A stretch of DNA of 64,000 nt from Halobacteriovoraceae bacterium (GCA_020635135.1 JACKAJ010000017.1:42632-106631), one strand, 5' to 3'. Shown: positions 8,721 through 18,588, counted from the first letter of the stretch. Notes: generated by a model not told the origin, from the sequence alone. Made by a program: numbers and translations.

Positions 8721-10409
8721 CTATGCTATCTTCTTGGTTTCATCCATATCATAAATCATTGTCGTAACAACTTGAGCCGCTTTTGAAGGATTGGATTCAA
8801 TAAGACCCATAATTTTTTCTTTCAGCATATTTCCTTCAATTTTTTCAGGGTTTAATTTATCTTCAATCGTCGGCAAGGCCTCTTCTAGACCTGGTAGCTT
8901 CTGGTTTTCCTGAATAGCTTCTAGCTCTTCGATTGTTCTTGGAAGAAAATCCTCTATCGTTTGGATGGAATTATCGGTAATCCACTGGATAAAAGGTCTA
9001 ATAACAAGAAAAATGAAAAGACTGATTATAACTCCAACGATCCCATACTGAACAAGATTCTTAAGAAGTTCTTGTCTTTCTTTTTCTCTAATGATCGCTT
9101 CAGCTGCACTCAAATCCTCTTGAGCAAATTCCATATTCTTAATGACAATCTTATCTCCACGCTCTGGATTAATTCCAAGTGTAGAAACGACAATATCTCT
9201 AAAATTATTGATTTCTTCTTCGCTCCAAGCTTCATAATTCGTCTTGAATGTTCCATTCTCACTTAAAATGGGACTACCCGATTCATCGAGCAGAGGAGTT
9301 CTCTTCCCATCAATCATGACGGCGGCACTTATATTTTTGAGATTCGCTGTAGGGCTTCGCGATTGGGTCACTTTTTTAGGAACTTGATAATTTCTTGTTA
9401 CAAAGCTCTTATCTACATCGGTCTTCGTTTCGGGAATCCCTGGTTGGGGAGTCTCACCCGGTAAGTTACTACGAGCTCCTGGAATTCCTTGAGGAGAAGG
9501 TCTAGAACCGTCTAGTTTTTGAGAGTTTTGAACCTCAGAAAGAACAGCTGTGTTTTCTGGATCATAGGAAGTTTGAGTTTCCACTTTTTCTGTAAAATCG
9601 AGATTTACAGAAACTTTCGCGATAACTTTTCCCTCGCCAACAACCTTTGAGAGTATTTCTTCAATTTGTTTTTCGTACTTTTGATTCATTTTTGATTGAA
9701 AAGCCACTCTGTTCGCTGTTTCAGCGGTAATTCCATCATTGATATTGTCCGATAGCTTTTTCCCACGAGAATCGAGAATAACAACATTTTGTGGTCGCAT
9801 CCCATCGACCGAAGCGGAAATAAGCTGCGCAATTCCTTTAATTTCTTCACTGGTCATGTCATAGCCATGATTGAGTTCTAAGACTACCGAAGCTGACGGT
9901 GGTTTAGTTTCAGTGACAAAGGGACTCGACTCAGGAATAGACAAATGCACTCTCGCTCGATTGACCCCATCGATATGCTTAATTGTCTTGGTCAGTTCGC
10001 CTTCTAAGGCACGTTGCCTATTAATTTTTTGAACAAAGCTCGTCGTTCCAAATGATTGTTTGTCAAAAACTTCATACCCGATGGTCGAAGTAAACTTAAC
10101 TCCTCGCTTGGCAATTTCAATTCTCCAAATTTCAACTTTATCTTCTGGAATCTTTATTGTTTTCCCATCATCACTCACTTGATAAGGAATTTTACTTTCC
10201 TTGAGAAAACGACTCACCTGCAAGGAATCTTCTTTATTCAAATTGGTATAGAGGATACTGTAGTTACTTTTAGAGGCCAACATAACGACAGCAATAGAAA
10301 AAGCAATAATAAGGATCCCACCGGCAAGAAAGCCCGCTTTTTTCAAAGGATCCAGACTGCTAAAGAGATCTGTTAAATTTTTAAGTGATTCTGCAATTGT
10401 TTTGCCCAA
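8721..10409 (-). CDS. fliF: Flagellar MS-ring protein FliF
   Basis: FliF builds the MS ring in the inner membrane. It has a first membrane helix at about residues 25-46, the YscJ/FliF periplasmic domain (YSILYTNLNKEDSLQVSRFL, RALEGELTKTIKHIDGVNRA, RVHLSIPESS), a proline-rich loop at about 290-330, a second membrane helix near 446-468, and a cytoplasmic tail that binds FliG. The length of 562 residues is normal. Confidence 0.95.
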   Translation of the reverse strand: MGKTIAESLKNLTDLFSSLDPLKKAGFLAGGILIIAFSIAVVMLASKSNYSILYTNLNKEDSLQVSRFLKESKIPYQVSDDGKTIKIPEDKVEIWRIEIAKRGVKFTSTIGYEVFDKQSFGTTSFVQKINRQRALEGELTKTIKHIDGVNRARVHLSIPESSPFVTETKPPSASVVLELNHGYDMTSEEIKGIAQLISASVDGMRPQNVVILDSRGKKLSDNINDGITAETANRVAFQSKMNQKYEKQIEEILSKVVGEGKVIAKVSVNLDFTEKVETQTSYDPENTAVLSEVQNSQKLDGSRPSPQGIPGARSNLPGETPQPGIPETKTDVDKSFVTRNYQVPKKVTQSRSPTANLKNISAAVMIDGKRTPLLDESGSPILSENGTFKTNYEAWSEEEINNFRDIVVSTLGINPERGDKIVIKNMEFAQEDLSAAEAIIREKERQELLKNLVQYGIVGVIISLFIFLVIRPFIQWITDNSIQTIEDFLPRTIEELEAIQENQKLPGLEEALPTIEDKLNPEKIEGNMLKEKIMGLIESNPSKAAQVVTTMIYDMDETKKIA

Positions 10410-10424
10410 TTAAGCCTCCTTTAA

Positions 10425-10796
10425 TCAAACTTGCATCCTCATTATTTCCCTATATGCTTCAATTACTTTTTGTCTAACTTGGTTCATTGTCTTAAAGGCG
10501 ATATCAGCTTTTTCCACCGCCAAAAGTGTTTCATGAATATTTTGTGTTTTTCCAGTAGCCAATTTTTCCATGGCCACATTGGCTTCATTTTGAAGCGAAT
10601 TTACCTTCGAAATTGAGTCAGTAAGAAATTCACCAAAAGTCTTCCCATCTGTCTGACTCACAATCGAATCAAAATTTTCAGACTTAATATCTAGAGGAGA
10701 TCCAAACTCTCGAGTCTTATTAATTTTGCTCGACCAATTGTTGGCATCATAGTTTTTTAGTACCTGACTCATTTCACCGATTGTTTTAATTGCCAT
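10425..10796 (-). CDS. fliE: Flagellar hook-basal body protein FliE
   Basis: FliE links the MS ring to the proximal rod. The C-terminal half carries the family pattern, with MEKLATGKTQNIHETLLAVEK followed by a helix ending in YREIMRMQV, the typical FliE C terminus. The N-terminal 40 residues are variable. It lies between flgC and fliF, the usual flgB-flgC-fliE-fliF-fliG order. Confidence 0.93.
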   Translation of the reverse strand: MAIKTIGEMSQVLKNYDANNWSSKINKTREFGSPLDIKSENFDSIVSQTDGKTFGEFLTDSISKVNSLQNEANVAMEKLATGKTQNIHETLLAVEKADIAFKTMNQVRQKVIEAYREIMRMQV

Positions 10797-10807
10797 ATCT
10801 CAATTCC

Positions 10808-11245
10808 TTATTTTCCAATTTCCAAAGTTTTAGTTGCCATTCTTTTAATGGCATTTATAGATGAAATATTTGCTTCATAATTTCTTTGAGCTGAAATCAT
10901 ATCTGCCATTTCACTCATGACATTGATATCGGGGTAAGCGACATACCCATTTTCATCTGCATCTGCATGGTTTGGATCGTAAACAAGCTTTGGCGGAGTA
11001 TTCTCAGAAATAACCTCTGTAGCATGAACGGTTTGAGCATTTTCGCCAAGCTCACCTTCAAGAATTTCTGAAAATGACTCTCGAGCCGGTTCACTTCCAA
11101 AAACCACTGACTTTTTCCTATAGGGTCCACCCTCAGGAGTTCTGGTCGTTTCAGCATTGGCGATATTTGAGGATATTGCCTTCATCCGCTTTCTGTTAGC
11201 AGCCAATCCGCTAGAAGAAATTTTCAAACTTGTTAGTAAGTCCAT
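10808..11245 (-). CDS. flgC: Flagellar proximal rod protein FlgC
   Basis: FlgC is one of the proximal rod subunits. The N-terminal rod motif (LKISSSGLAANRKRMKAISS, then NIANAETTRTPEGGPYRKK) and the C-terminal SAQRNYEANISSINAIKRMATKTLEIGK-type helix are both complete. Length is 145. It is nine bases downstream of flgB. Confidence 0.95.
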   Translation of the reverse strand: MDLLTSLKISSSGLAANRKRMKAISSNIANAETTRTPEGGPYRKKSVVFGSEPARESFSEILEGELGENAQTVHATEVISENTPPKLVYDPNHADADENGYVAYPDINVMSEMADMISAQRNYEANISSINAIKRMATKTLEIGK

Positions 11246-11253
11246 ATCTCATC

Positions 11254-11664
11254 CTATTTTTCAGAGTTCAGGATATATTTCCTGAGTGCTAGTTTTTTGT
11301 TCAACAACTGAACTGCAGCATTAAACATGATCTCATTTTCTGCCATCTTGGACATTTCGTCCTCGACGTCCACAGTGTTTCCAGAATCATTCACGACATC
11401 ATTGGGATCATTGTAGATATTGGGTTCAAGATTATCGAACCCGCCACCACCCACGTTATAATGTTTTGAATTTTCAACATTGAGACTATTCGTTTTATCA
11501 ATATCCAATGCTCTTGCAAGAGCCTCTTCAAAATCAATTCGCTTCGCCTTGTATCCAGGTGTTTCGCTGTTAGCAATATTAGACGAAATGAGCTTTTGTC
11601 TCATCTGTCTAAAATTGATCGACGTTGCTAACGCCTGCAATGTTTTATCGTTATTGATATCCAT
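11254..11664 (-). CDS. flgB: Flagellar proximal rod protein FlgB
   Basis: FlgB is a proximal rod subunit. The N-terminal ATSINFRQMRQKLISSNIAN and ETPGYKAKRIDFE are typical, as is the C-terminal helix with NEIMFNAAVQLLNKKLALRK. The central 30 residues are rich in N, D and G. It is four bases downstream of the sigma-54 activator-like gene, which strongly suggests cotranscription. Confidence 0.95.
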   Translation of the reverse strand: MDINNDKTLQALATSINFRQMRQKLISSNIANSETPGYKAKRIDFEEALARALDIDKTNSLNVENSKHYNVGGGGFDNLEPNIYNDPNDVVNDSGNTVDVEDEMSKMAENEIMFNAAVQLLNKKLALRKYILNSEK

Positions 11665-11668
11665 TACA

Positions 11669-12607
11669 CTACCTCAAATTAACAAAATACTGAGTTCCTT
11701 CACTTCGATATTCGTTAATTTTATTCCTTAAAGTTCTGATAGACACACCAAGTATCTTAGCCGCCTGAGTCCTATTTTCAGAAGTATGAATCAAGGCTTT
11801 CTTAATCAATAACTTTTCAGCTTCTTTCAATGACATAAGCTTAAGAGTGTCATCTTGATCATCGCTAAGTCGACTCTCAGATTTCTTTTCTCCAACTTCA
11901 ATGGCATTTCTATCAACAATTCCATTTTCACAATTCTTAACAGAATTTTCGATAACAAGCTCAAATTCATTATAGTTTTGTGCCCAGTAATAAGATGATA
12001 TTTTCTCAAGAGCATCATCAGTAACCTGTATCGAATCGAGATTATTCTCATGAGCGTAAAGGTTGCAGTAGTATTCAGTAATTCCCCTTAAGTCTTCTTT
12101 TCGATCTCTTAAAGCAGGCATCGTGATTTGTGTTCCACTAAAAAAACTAAAGAGAGCCCTATAAAAACGACCTGAGCCTACATATTTTGAGAGGTTCTTG
12201 GTGGTCGTAGCGATAGCTCTGATATCTAGATCATAATCAGTCAGCTCGCTTAAAATGGTATAAAGCTTTTTCTGAAAACCTTCTTCTAGGCACTCGATAT
12301 TTGCAAAGACAACCATTCCATTATTTGCTCTTTCAAGCACACCTTTATGAAATTTCCCATCTTCGTCACGATAGCCAAGAATATCATTCTCAACTTCTTT
12401 GCCTTTTTTCGAGCAATCAACGACAAGTAGTGGTTTTTCATTTCTAGCGGACTTGAGATGAATGTACGAGCAAAGTGTTCTCTTGCCTGTTCCTGATTCG
12501 CCGACGATCAAGACTGGACTTTTGGTAACAGCAACGTTTTTTGCAAACTCCACTGCTTTTAAGAATTTCGGGTTAATACCAATGATTTCATTATTATTAA
12601 CTAACAT
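11669..12607 (-). CDS. Degenerate sigma-54 activator-like protein (FlbD/FlrC-like) heading the flagellar operon
   Basis: The 312-residue protein has an NtrC-type AAA+ domain without a receiver domain, and an intact Fis-type helix-turn-helix at the C terminus (RTQAAKILGVSIRTLRNKI). Walker A is intact (GESGTGK). The GAFTGA loop that contacts sigma-54 is missing: the aligned region reads DILGYRDEDGKFHKGVLERA. Walker B, normally LDE, reads VVFANIECL, so the acidic pair is lost. The arginine-containing segment GRFYRALFSFF is kept. From family knowledge, this protein should not activate sigma-54 polymerase by itself. It may bind DNA as a repressor, or act as a partner of a complete activator. AGGAGG precedes the ATG. 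It is four bases upstream of flgB, so it may control the operon it heads. Confidence 0.8.
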   Translation of the reverse strand: MLVNNNEIIGINPKFLKAVEFAKNVAVTKSPVLIVGESGTGKRTLCSYIHLKSARNEKPLLVVDCSKKGKEVENDILGYRDEDGKFHKGVLERANNGMVVFANIECLEEGFQKKLYTILSELTDYDLDIRAIATTTKNLSKYVGSGRFYRALFSFFSGTQITMPALRDRKEDLRGITEYYCNLYAHENNLDSIQVTDDALEKISSYYWAQNYNEFELVIENSVKNCENGIVDRNAIEVGEKKSESRLSDDQDDTLKLMSLKEAEKLLIKKALIHTSENRTQAAKILGVSIRTLRNKINEYRSEGTQYFVNLR

Positions 12608-12651
12608 TAGACCTCCTGTCCTACGTTAATTAGATTGTTAATATAACTTCT

Positions 12652-15273
12652 TTATATCTTTTCTTTCTCTTCCAGAGCCTTGAGCTCTGCTTGAGATAGC
12701 TTTTTGAGATAGCTTGGAGTTTTTTCATCACTAGCTATCTCTCTTAACACTGTTTTTCCTTTTTCAATTTGCTGAACCTCTGTAAGCGAGGTTGCGTATA
12801 TATATTTAACTCTGGAGTAATAGTCAGAACCTGAAAATTTAGACTTATATTCGACCCAGAGTTTTTCGATTTTTTGATAATTCACAACCTTGTTCTTTGC
12901 GTACTCTTCAAAGAGTATGTAATTTATTCTATCAGAAAGTTGGCTGAATTGTTTGATGTAAGGATCTTTTAGGATCGCTTCTGTCTTTAAGACGAATTTT
13001 GTCGATTTCTCTTTCAAAGATAAAACATAGTGAAAGATAAATGTTTCAAAATCTTCACTACTAAGGTTCTTATACTCACCTTGCAAGAGAATTGTTTCCG
13101 ACTCATTTATATACTCGGAATATTTCTTTTGATTAAAGAGGGATCTAACATACTTTTCTTTCAGATAAATATTATTTTTATCTTTAACATTGCTCTTATA
13201 GAAGTTCTCAAGCTCTTCCCAGTTCTTTTCAATGGCCAACTTCTTCATCATAATGTTTTCATATGTTATCTCTAATGTGTCGCGTTCAACCCATAAAGGG
13301 TATTCCTTAACATAGCTTTTCTTTCTGGTTTTAAAGACCTCTAATAACTCTATAAACTCTTTCGTAAACCCAAGCCCTAAGTACGCAATCCCGACATAAT
13401 AGGATACTGAAGCATCTTTCTTTTGGTATTTGAGATTAATTTCTTTATAGTGTTCCCATAGCTTTACAACTTCAGCGTATTTGCCTTTGTCATAGTTTTC
13501 TTTAATTCTTCCAAAAACTGACTCGTAAAAATCTTTTTCAAAAACCTCTCTGTCAAAATAGGTTAATTCATTCAGAGGTATAGATTTATAATAGGCGATG
13601 GCTTTAGTAAAATTCTTTTCAACAATAAAAGATCGAAGTCGACAGAGCCAGAGTAATTTTTTTAAATTGACATCAAGTTGTTTTCTCTCTTCTTCTGTGT
13701 AATTCAAAAGAGCTATCATGGAAGGGTCAAGGCTAATTCTTTCTTTGTTCCTTAGGTATTTGTACCCAAAGTATCTTAGCTTAGCTTCATAACGAGCTTT
13801 GGCTCCCCCACCAAAATCCACCGCTTTTCTGTACAATGTATCTATTTTTTCTGGTGATTCATCGAGAATATCATACGAAAGAGCCAGTCGGTTTCGAGCA
13901 TAGCTCGCATAGCTTAGCTCCGAAAAGTCGACTAAGAAGCGATCAAATAACTTTGAAGCCATTGTGTACTCTGCGACTTGATAATAGGATTCAGCAACGT
14001 TGAATAGAATCGAAGGCTCTATTGGCTCTTCGAGAGATTTCTTTTTTTCTTCATAGAGAGCAATCACTTCATCATATTTTTGATCTAAAGATAATATATA
14101 GATTTGATACGCAATTCCACTTTGATCTTTTAAGAATTTTTTTACGATAGGTTCTTCTAGAAATTTTCTTATTTTATTAAGTTGTTTCAACTTTGCGAGT
14201 GAATCGAGAATGACTTTTGATGAAAAATAGATAAGTTCTTCATCATAATTTGTATTGGCCACGACATAGAGTTTCTGAGCATTTTCTAAACTTTTAATAA
14301 TATTGCCCTGATGCAAATGAACATAAAGTAAATATTGATACAATGCTCTTTTAAAATCGTATTCATCCGTTTTTTCAGCGAGTTCTTCAAGAAGCGTTAG
14401 TCCCGAATTCATCAATTGATTTCTTGGTTTTTGAATATTCTGCTTAATGAGAGCGTTAGCCTTTATATAAGTCATAAGCTCTTGGTATTTGTGGTTAGGA
14501 TATTTGCTTTCAAACACCTTAATGGCTTTAGCCATGTAGCCAAATTTTTCTTTTCTATAAAAATTAATTATTAGCTGGAGATGAGATTCTTGCTCATCTT
14601 CTTTATATACTCGGTCCTCTATAGGAAAAAAGAATTCTGGCGTTTTATTTTGAATCTGAATTGGTTGATTTAATTTCGGTACAAGTGGGTTGTATTGCCA
14701 AACAAAACTAGCCCCATAGCGAAAATCAAGATAAGGGTTCTTCTTTTCAACAATAACGGGCTCTGGTTCTTCATCAACTTGAACTGGCTCTTTTATGACA
14801 ACCTTAGGAGGAGGAGCAATTTTTTTGGGAATTGGTGGAGCTTTTTGTGGATTCACTTCTTTGGCTTCCACAACCGTTTGAACCTTTTGTTTATCTTTAT
14901 TTATCCAAAAATCCAGAATGTATTTTTTTTGATCTTCTTTATAAAAAGGAAAGAGCTCGATCGAATCATCTTTTAACAAAAGCACTAATTGGTCGTTATC
15001 AATAGTCACACCACTTATATACTGTTGAGTATTTCCGTCGAGACTAAAGGCTGAAACAACTTGCGGAAGAAGGTCTTTATTAGCAAATGTTACAAGAATC
15101 TTATCATCTTCTTTGGTATTAATTGAAATTTCATTTTTTAATGAAGCGATCTTGAGTCTGAGAAAATCGTTCGTAAATTCTTTTTCAATAATTTCTGCAT
15201 GAGACCACGAAGCATGGAACATTTGTGCTAGGAAAAGAATGATTAGGTAAATTCTTCGATGATGCTTCATCAA
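12652..15273 (-). CDS. Large secreted TPR-repeat protein upstream of the flagellar genes
   Basis: This 873-residue protein has a signal peptide (hydrophobic core YLIILFLAQMF, likely cut after SWSHA). A beta-rich region of about 120 residues follows, resembling an AMIN-type domain. Then comes a proline/lysine-rich linker with many KxPxP pairs at about 140-175. From about 225 to the end are many helical repeats of TPR character (for example NVAESYYQVAEYTMASKLFDRF and SYYVGIAYLGLGF). It is probably periplasmic and may be a scaffold. It is 44 bases upstream of the activator-like gene that starts the flagellar genes, so it may share their transcript. A link to flagellum assembly or the sheath is inference from position only. 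Confidence 0.65.
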   Translation of the reverse strand: MMKHHRRIYLIILFLAQMFHASWSHAEIIEKEFTNDFLRLKIASLKNEISINTKEDDKILVTFANKDLLPQVVSAFSLDGNTQQYISGVTIDNDQLVLLLKDDSIELFPFYKEDQKKYILDFWINKDKQKVQTVVEAKEVNPQKAPPIPKKIAPPPKVVIKEPVQVDEEPEPVIVEKKNPYLDFRYGASFVWQYNPLVPKLNQPIQIQNKTPEFFFPIEDRVYKEDEQESHLQLIINFYRKEKFGYMAKAIKVFESKYPNHKYQELMTYIKANALIKQNIQKPRNQLMNSGLTLLEELAEKTDEYDFKRALYQYLLYVHLHQGNIIKSLENAQKLYVVANTNYDEELIYFSSKVILDSLAKLKQLNKIRKFLEEPIVKKFLKDQSGIAYQIYILSLDQKYDEVIALYEEKKKSLEEPIEPSILFNVAESYYQVAEYTMASKLFDRFLVDFSELSYASYARNRLALSYDILDESPEKIDTLYRKAVDFGGGAKARYEAKLRYFGYKYLRNKERISLDPSMIALLNYTEEERKQLDVNLKKLLWLCRLRSFIVEKNFTKAIAYYKSIPLNELTYFDREVFEKDFYESVFGRIKENYDKGKYAEVVKLWEHYKEINLKYQKKDASVSYYVGIAYLGLGFTKEFIELLEVFKTRKKSYVKEYPLWVERDTLEITYENIMMKKLAIEKNWEELENFYKSNVKDKNNIYLKEKYVRSLFNQKKYSEYINESETILLQGEYKNLSSEDFETFIFHYVLSLKEKSTKFVLKTEAILKDPYIKQFSQLSDRINYILFEEYAKNKVVNYQKIEKLWVEYKSKFSGSDYYSRVKYIYATSLTEVQQIEKGKTVLREIASDEKTPSYLKKLSQAELKALEEKEKI

Positions 15274-15335
15274 TTTTTTCCTTCTCCATGGATAATTGAA
15301 GCCACTCTCCTCCTTCTAAGGAGAATGCTACCTTT

Positions 15336-15363
15336 ATTGTACATCGAATTTTATTTAAATGAA
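15336..15363 (-). promoter_or_regulatory. Possible sigma-70 promoter for the TPR gene
   Basis: On the minus strand TTCATT (15358-15363) and TACAAT (15336-15341) are separated by 16 bases. The -10 box is a good match, the -35 box a weak one. It lies in the 205-base gap between the regulator stop and the TPR start, about 60 bases before the ATG. I see no sigma-54 box in this gap. Confidence 0.35.
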
Positions 15364-15478
15364 GGAAATATTTACTGGTAGGAAAAAAGTAACAGTAGGC
15401 ATTTTGACACCGTCCAGTTTTTAAACATTTAGCAAAAACAACCAATTTTGGCGGTTATTTTATGGCCCTAAAACCACC

Positions 15479-17077
15479 CTACATGATAAGGTTTTTTTTC
15501 TTTATTTTCTCTATGAGAGTCGTGCGGTTAAGGCCTAATAGCTTTGAGGCTTTGTTCTTATTTCCCTTCGTTTTTTCAAGGGCCTGAACAATTAATGAAT
15601 CTTCGATATCAGAAAGAATCTTCTTGAGAAGCACCCCTTCCTCTGGGAGCTCAAAAAGGCTTTTATAGGTTAGGTTTGTTAGAGGGTTTCCTTTAAAGAT
15701 TTTTGTCGGTAGATCTTGAGGCATAATCACGGCCCCACCTTTCAAGATAACCAGTCTTTCAATAACGTTTTCAAGTTCTCGGACGTTCCCTGGCCAGTTG
15801 TAGCTTAAGAGTAGATTGAACGCATCCGTGGAGAATTCAATCATATTGCTTCGATCTGCACTCACGTATTTTTTTAAGAAAAATGAAATGAGAAGAGGTA
15901 TGTCTTCCTTTCTGTCTCTAAGAGCAGGAATCGTTATGGGGATAACATTGAGGCGATAGAAAAGATCTTCACGAAAACTTCCCTCTCTAACAGCGTCTTC
16001 TAAGTTTTTGTGAGTCGCTGCTATCACTCGAGTATTTATTTCAAAGACTTTGCACGACCCTACAGGTTCAATTTGTCGTGACTGTAAAACTCGAAGTAAC
16101 TTCACCTGCAAAACCACAGGCATATCCCCTATTTCATCTAAAAAAATCGTCGTATTATTTGCTAGTTCAAACTTTCCCTTTCTATTTGAAACAGCTCCCG
16201 TAAATGCTCCCTTTACATGGCCAAAGAGCTCACTTTCGAGCAGATCTCGAGGAATCGCGGCACAATTAATGGAGACCAGAGAATTTTCTGAACTTTGGGA
16301 TAATTGATGAATAGCCTTTGCCACCAGTTCCTTCCCAGTACCCGACTCTCCAGTTATAAGAATCGTTGATTTTGATTTTGCGACTTTCTTTATTCTATCA
16401 AAAACCAATTTCATGGCCGTGCTTCGACCAATCATCGAAGCAAACACATCTTCGTCTGTAACTTCAGGAAGTGAGGTCTTTAACTTTTCTGATGTTAAAG
16501 AATGAAGAGGTGAAAGACTTGATGAATCTTCAATTAATTTTTGATCTTTAATTATTGTTTTAAGTTTCTGGGCAAAGCCTTCTATTACCAATTTATTAAG
16601 ATTTTCTAGTTCAAAAGGCTTGGTTAAATAGTGATAGACACCTTTCTTCGTTGCTGTGATTGCTGTTTCAATGCTTGCAAATCCAGTCATCACGATAGAA
16701 AAAAACTTCGTTTTCTTTTCGTTGAGAAGATCCAACAAAAAGAGCCCGTCATAACCAGCTCCAAGACTAATGTCCGCTAAGAGACAAAAAGGCTCATCGA
16801 GAGGGTTATTAACAAACTTCTCTAAGAAGTCAGTGCCATTATGAAAAACTAAAACTTCTGCGTTTAAAAATTTCTCAAGATAAATTTTGATACTTGAAGA
16901 AAGCGCACGATCATCTTCTAAAATAACAATATAAGGTCTATCACAGAAAATTATTTTTTGGTCATTCTCAGCAAAGAGATTGCTATTTTCGAGAGTTGAA
17001 TCATAGGTATGCGCGAGATAGTTAAGATCATCCATAATGTTATCTTTAATGCTAACGGACTCGTTTTTTACTGTCAA
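15479..17077 (-). CDS. Sigma-54-dependent response regulator of the NtrC family
   Basis: All three domains are present in 532 residues: a receiver domain at about 48-170 (ILEDDRALSSSIKIYLEKF, phospho-acceptor Asp in CLLADISLG, conserved Lys in HYLTKPFELENL), an AAA+ domain at about 215-450 with GESGTGKE, the sigma-54 contact loop GAFTGA, Walker B FLDEIGDM and R-finger segment FREDLFYRL, and a Fis-type HTH at the end (NKNKASKLLGLNRTTLIEKI). About 45 residues precede the receiver domain. This is a complete activator, in contrast to the degenerate one at 11669-12607, and it is a good candidate for the master regulator of the flagellar genes. No histidine kinase is adjacent. Confidence 0.92.
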   Translation of the reverse strand: MTVKNESVSIKDNIMDDLNYLAHTYDSTLENSNLFAENDQKIIFCDRPYIVILEDDRALSSSIKIYLEKFLNAEVLVFHNGTDFLEKFVNNPLDEPFCLLADISLGAGYDGLFLLDLLNEKKTKFFSIVMTGFASIETAITATKKGVYHYLTKPFELENLNKLVIEGFAQKLKTIIKDQKLIEDSSSLSPLHSLTSEKLKTSLPEVTDEDVFASMIGRSTAMKLVFDRIKKVAKSKSTILITGESGTGKELVAKAIHQLSQSSENSLVSINCAAIPRDLLESELFGHVKGAFTGAVSNRKGKFELANNTTIFLDEIGDMPVVLQVKLLRVLQSRQIEPVGSCKVFEINTRVIAATHKNLEDAVREGSFREDLFYRLNVIPITIPALRDRKEDIPLLISFFLKKYVSADRSNMIEFSTDAFNLLLSYNWPGNVRELENVIERLVILKGGAVIMPQDLPTKIFKGNPLTNLTYKSLFELPEEGVLLKKILSDIEDSLIVQALEKTKGNKNKASKLLGLNRTTLIEKIKKKNLIM

Positions 17078-17114
17078 TAAAATGGCAATACGTCAAAATG
17101 ATGAGCTTTAAAAT

Positions 17115-17333
17115 TTAGAAAAAGACATCGACTGCATGTTCTTTCAATTTTTCAAGAAATGGACTCGTCATCACGTAGTAGATCATGAAAATCACACAGG
17201 CAAGAGCAACGAATAAAAAGATGCTGGCGAGTTCTGTTTTTCCACTCTTTCTGGTTTTAATGAAAAAACTCATAGACAACAGCAAGAGTGGAACCGCCCA
17301 AAAAGGAGTTGTGTTAAAAACAAAACTAAACAT
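17115..17333 (-). CDS. Small two-helix membrane protein
   Basis: The 72-residue protein has two hydrophobic stretches (about residues 8-25 and 38-57) separated by a short basic loop (KTRKSGKT). The topology rule places the loop inside the cell. It follows metK by nine bases and precedes the response regulator gene by 37 bases, so the three may be cotranscribed. I do not recognise a family. Confidence 0.6.
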   Translation of the reverse strand: MFSFVFNTTPFWAVPLLLLSMSFFIKTRKSGKTELASIFLFVALACVIFMIYYVMTSPFLEKLKEHAVDVFF

Positions 17334-17342
17334 TAGTTTATT

Positions 17343-18506
17343 CTAGAAATAAGATTTTATTTCTTCAACTTTATTTAGCTCTTCCCAGCTAAAAAATCCA
17401 TTCTCATTGGTCCGGCCAAAATGCCCATAAGCTGCGGTTGGCGCGTAAATTGGATTTAAAAGCTGAAGGCTATCAATAAGAGCCTTTGGCTTAAGATCAA
17501 AGACTTCCTTGATAACTGAAGCAATCTTCTCTTCAGAGACTTTATTTGTTCCGTAAGTATTAACATAGACAGACATTGGCTCTGCAACCCCAATAGCATA
17601 GGCGACTTGAACGAGAATTCGATCAGCTAAGCCCGCAGCCACGATATTCTTGGCAATATGTCGAGTTGCATAAGCAGCAGATCGATCAACCTTTGAAGGG
17701 TCTTTTCCTGAAAAAGCACCTCCGCCGTGAGCCCCATGCCCCCCGTAAGTGTCGACAATAATTTTTCTTCCAGTAAGACCGCAGTCCCCCATCGGTCCCC
17801 CAACCACAAATCGGCCAGTTGGGTTGATAAAATATTTTGTCTTGTCATCAATCAAGTCAGCAGGAACAATTTTTTTAATAACTTCTTCTTGAACTCCATC
17901 AACAACATCCTTAAGAGACATTTCCTCTGCATGTTGAGTAGAGACAACAATGCTATCAATTCTCTTTAAAACACCATTTTCATATTGAACTGTGACTTGA
18001 GTTTTCCCATCAGCACGAAGAAGTGGAAGTACGCCAGACTTTCTAACATCTGCAAGCTTGCGAGCGAGCTTATGAGAAAGATCAATTGTCATAGGCATAT
18101 AGTTACTGGTTTCATTAGTTGCATAACCAAACATGATTCCTTGATCACCAGCTCCTTGCTCTTTAAAAGTCCCTTGCCCCTCAGTTACCCCTTGAGAAAT
18201 ATCGGGAGATTGCTTATCGAGGGCCACCATCACCGCACATGTATTGCAATCAAACCCTTTTTCAGAATCATCGTAACCAATTTCTTTGATTTTATTTCGA
18301 ATAATATCTTGATAATCAACTTGTGTTTTAGAAGTTATTTCACCGGCCACGACAACAAGCCCAGTATTCACAAGTGTTTCACAAGCAACTCGTGAAGAAC
18401 TATCGCCTCGCAAATGGGCATCGAGAATGGCATCAGAAATTTGATCAGCCATTTTATCAGGGTGTCCTTCTGTAACAGACTCAGATGTAAACATGTAATC
18501 TTTCAT
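17343..18506 (-). CDS. metK: S-adenosylmethionine synthase MetK
   Basis: MetK makes S-adenosylmethionine from methionine and ATP. The signature motifs are complete: [20 protein letters not shown] at the N terminus, [12 protein letters not shown] (about residues 118-129), and the P-loop-like [19 protein letters not shown] (about 260-278). Length of 387 residues is standard. The gene has its own strong promoter and a leader of about 75 bases. AAGGAGAG sits close to the start codon. Confidence 0.98.
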   Translation of the reverse strand: MKDYMFTSESVTEGHPDKMADQISDAILDAHLRGDSSSRVACETLVNTGLVVVAGEITSKTQVDYQDIIRNKIKEIGYDDSEKGFDCNTCAVMVALDKQSPDISQGVTEGQGTFKEQGAGDQGIMFGYATNETSNYMPMTIDLSHKLARKLADVRKSGVLPLLRADGKTQVTVQYENGVLKRIDSIVVSTQHAEEMSLKDVVDGVQEEVIKKIVPADLIDDKTKYFINPTGRFVVGGPMGDCGLTGRKIIVDTYGGHGAHGGGAFSGKDPSKVDRSAAYATRHIAKNIVAAGLADRILVQVAYAIGVAEPMSVYVNTYGTNKVSEEKIASVIKEVFDLKPKALIDSLQLLNPIYAPTAAYGHFGRTNENGFFSWEELNKVEEIKSYF

Positions 18507-18582
18507 TTTCTCTCCTTAGAGACAGGGGATTCGCCTTCTTGCTGGCTTGTGACACTTGGCAAAAGACAGCGATTGACTCTGA
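18507..18582 (-). promoter_or_regulatory. metK 5' leader with possible regulatory structure
   Basis: The leader between the predicted transcription start and ATG is about 75 bases. Near its 5' end GCCTT can pair with AAGGC about 50 bases later. The Shine-Dalgarno lies in the loop of TCTC-TAAGGA-GAGA directly before the ATG. A SAM-sensing leader before metK would be natural, but I cannot match this sequence to a known SAM riboswitch class. Confidence 0.35.
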
Positions 18583-18588
18583 AAGGCA

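Noticed and set aside
17985..18395. 136-codon plus-strand ORF opposite metK
   Set aside because: It lies wholly inside metK, has no start signal, and its product has no domain pattern.
18507..18582. Assignment of the metK leader to a known SAM riboswitch class
   Set aside because: The conserved cores of SAM-I, SAM-II and SMK types are not visible, so only an unnamed leader is reported.
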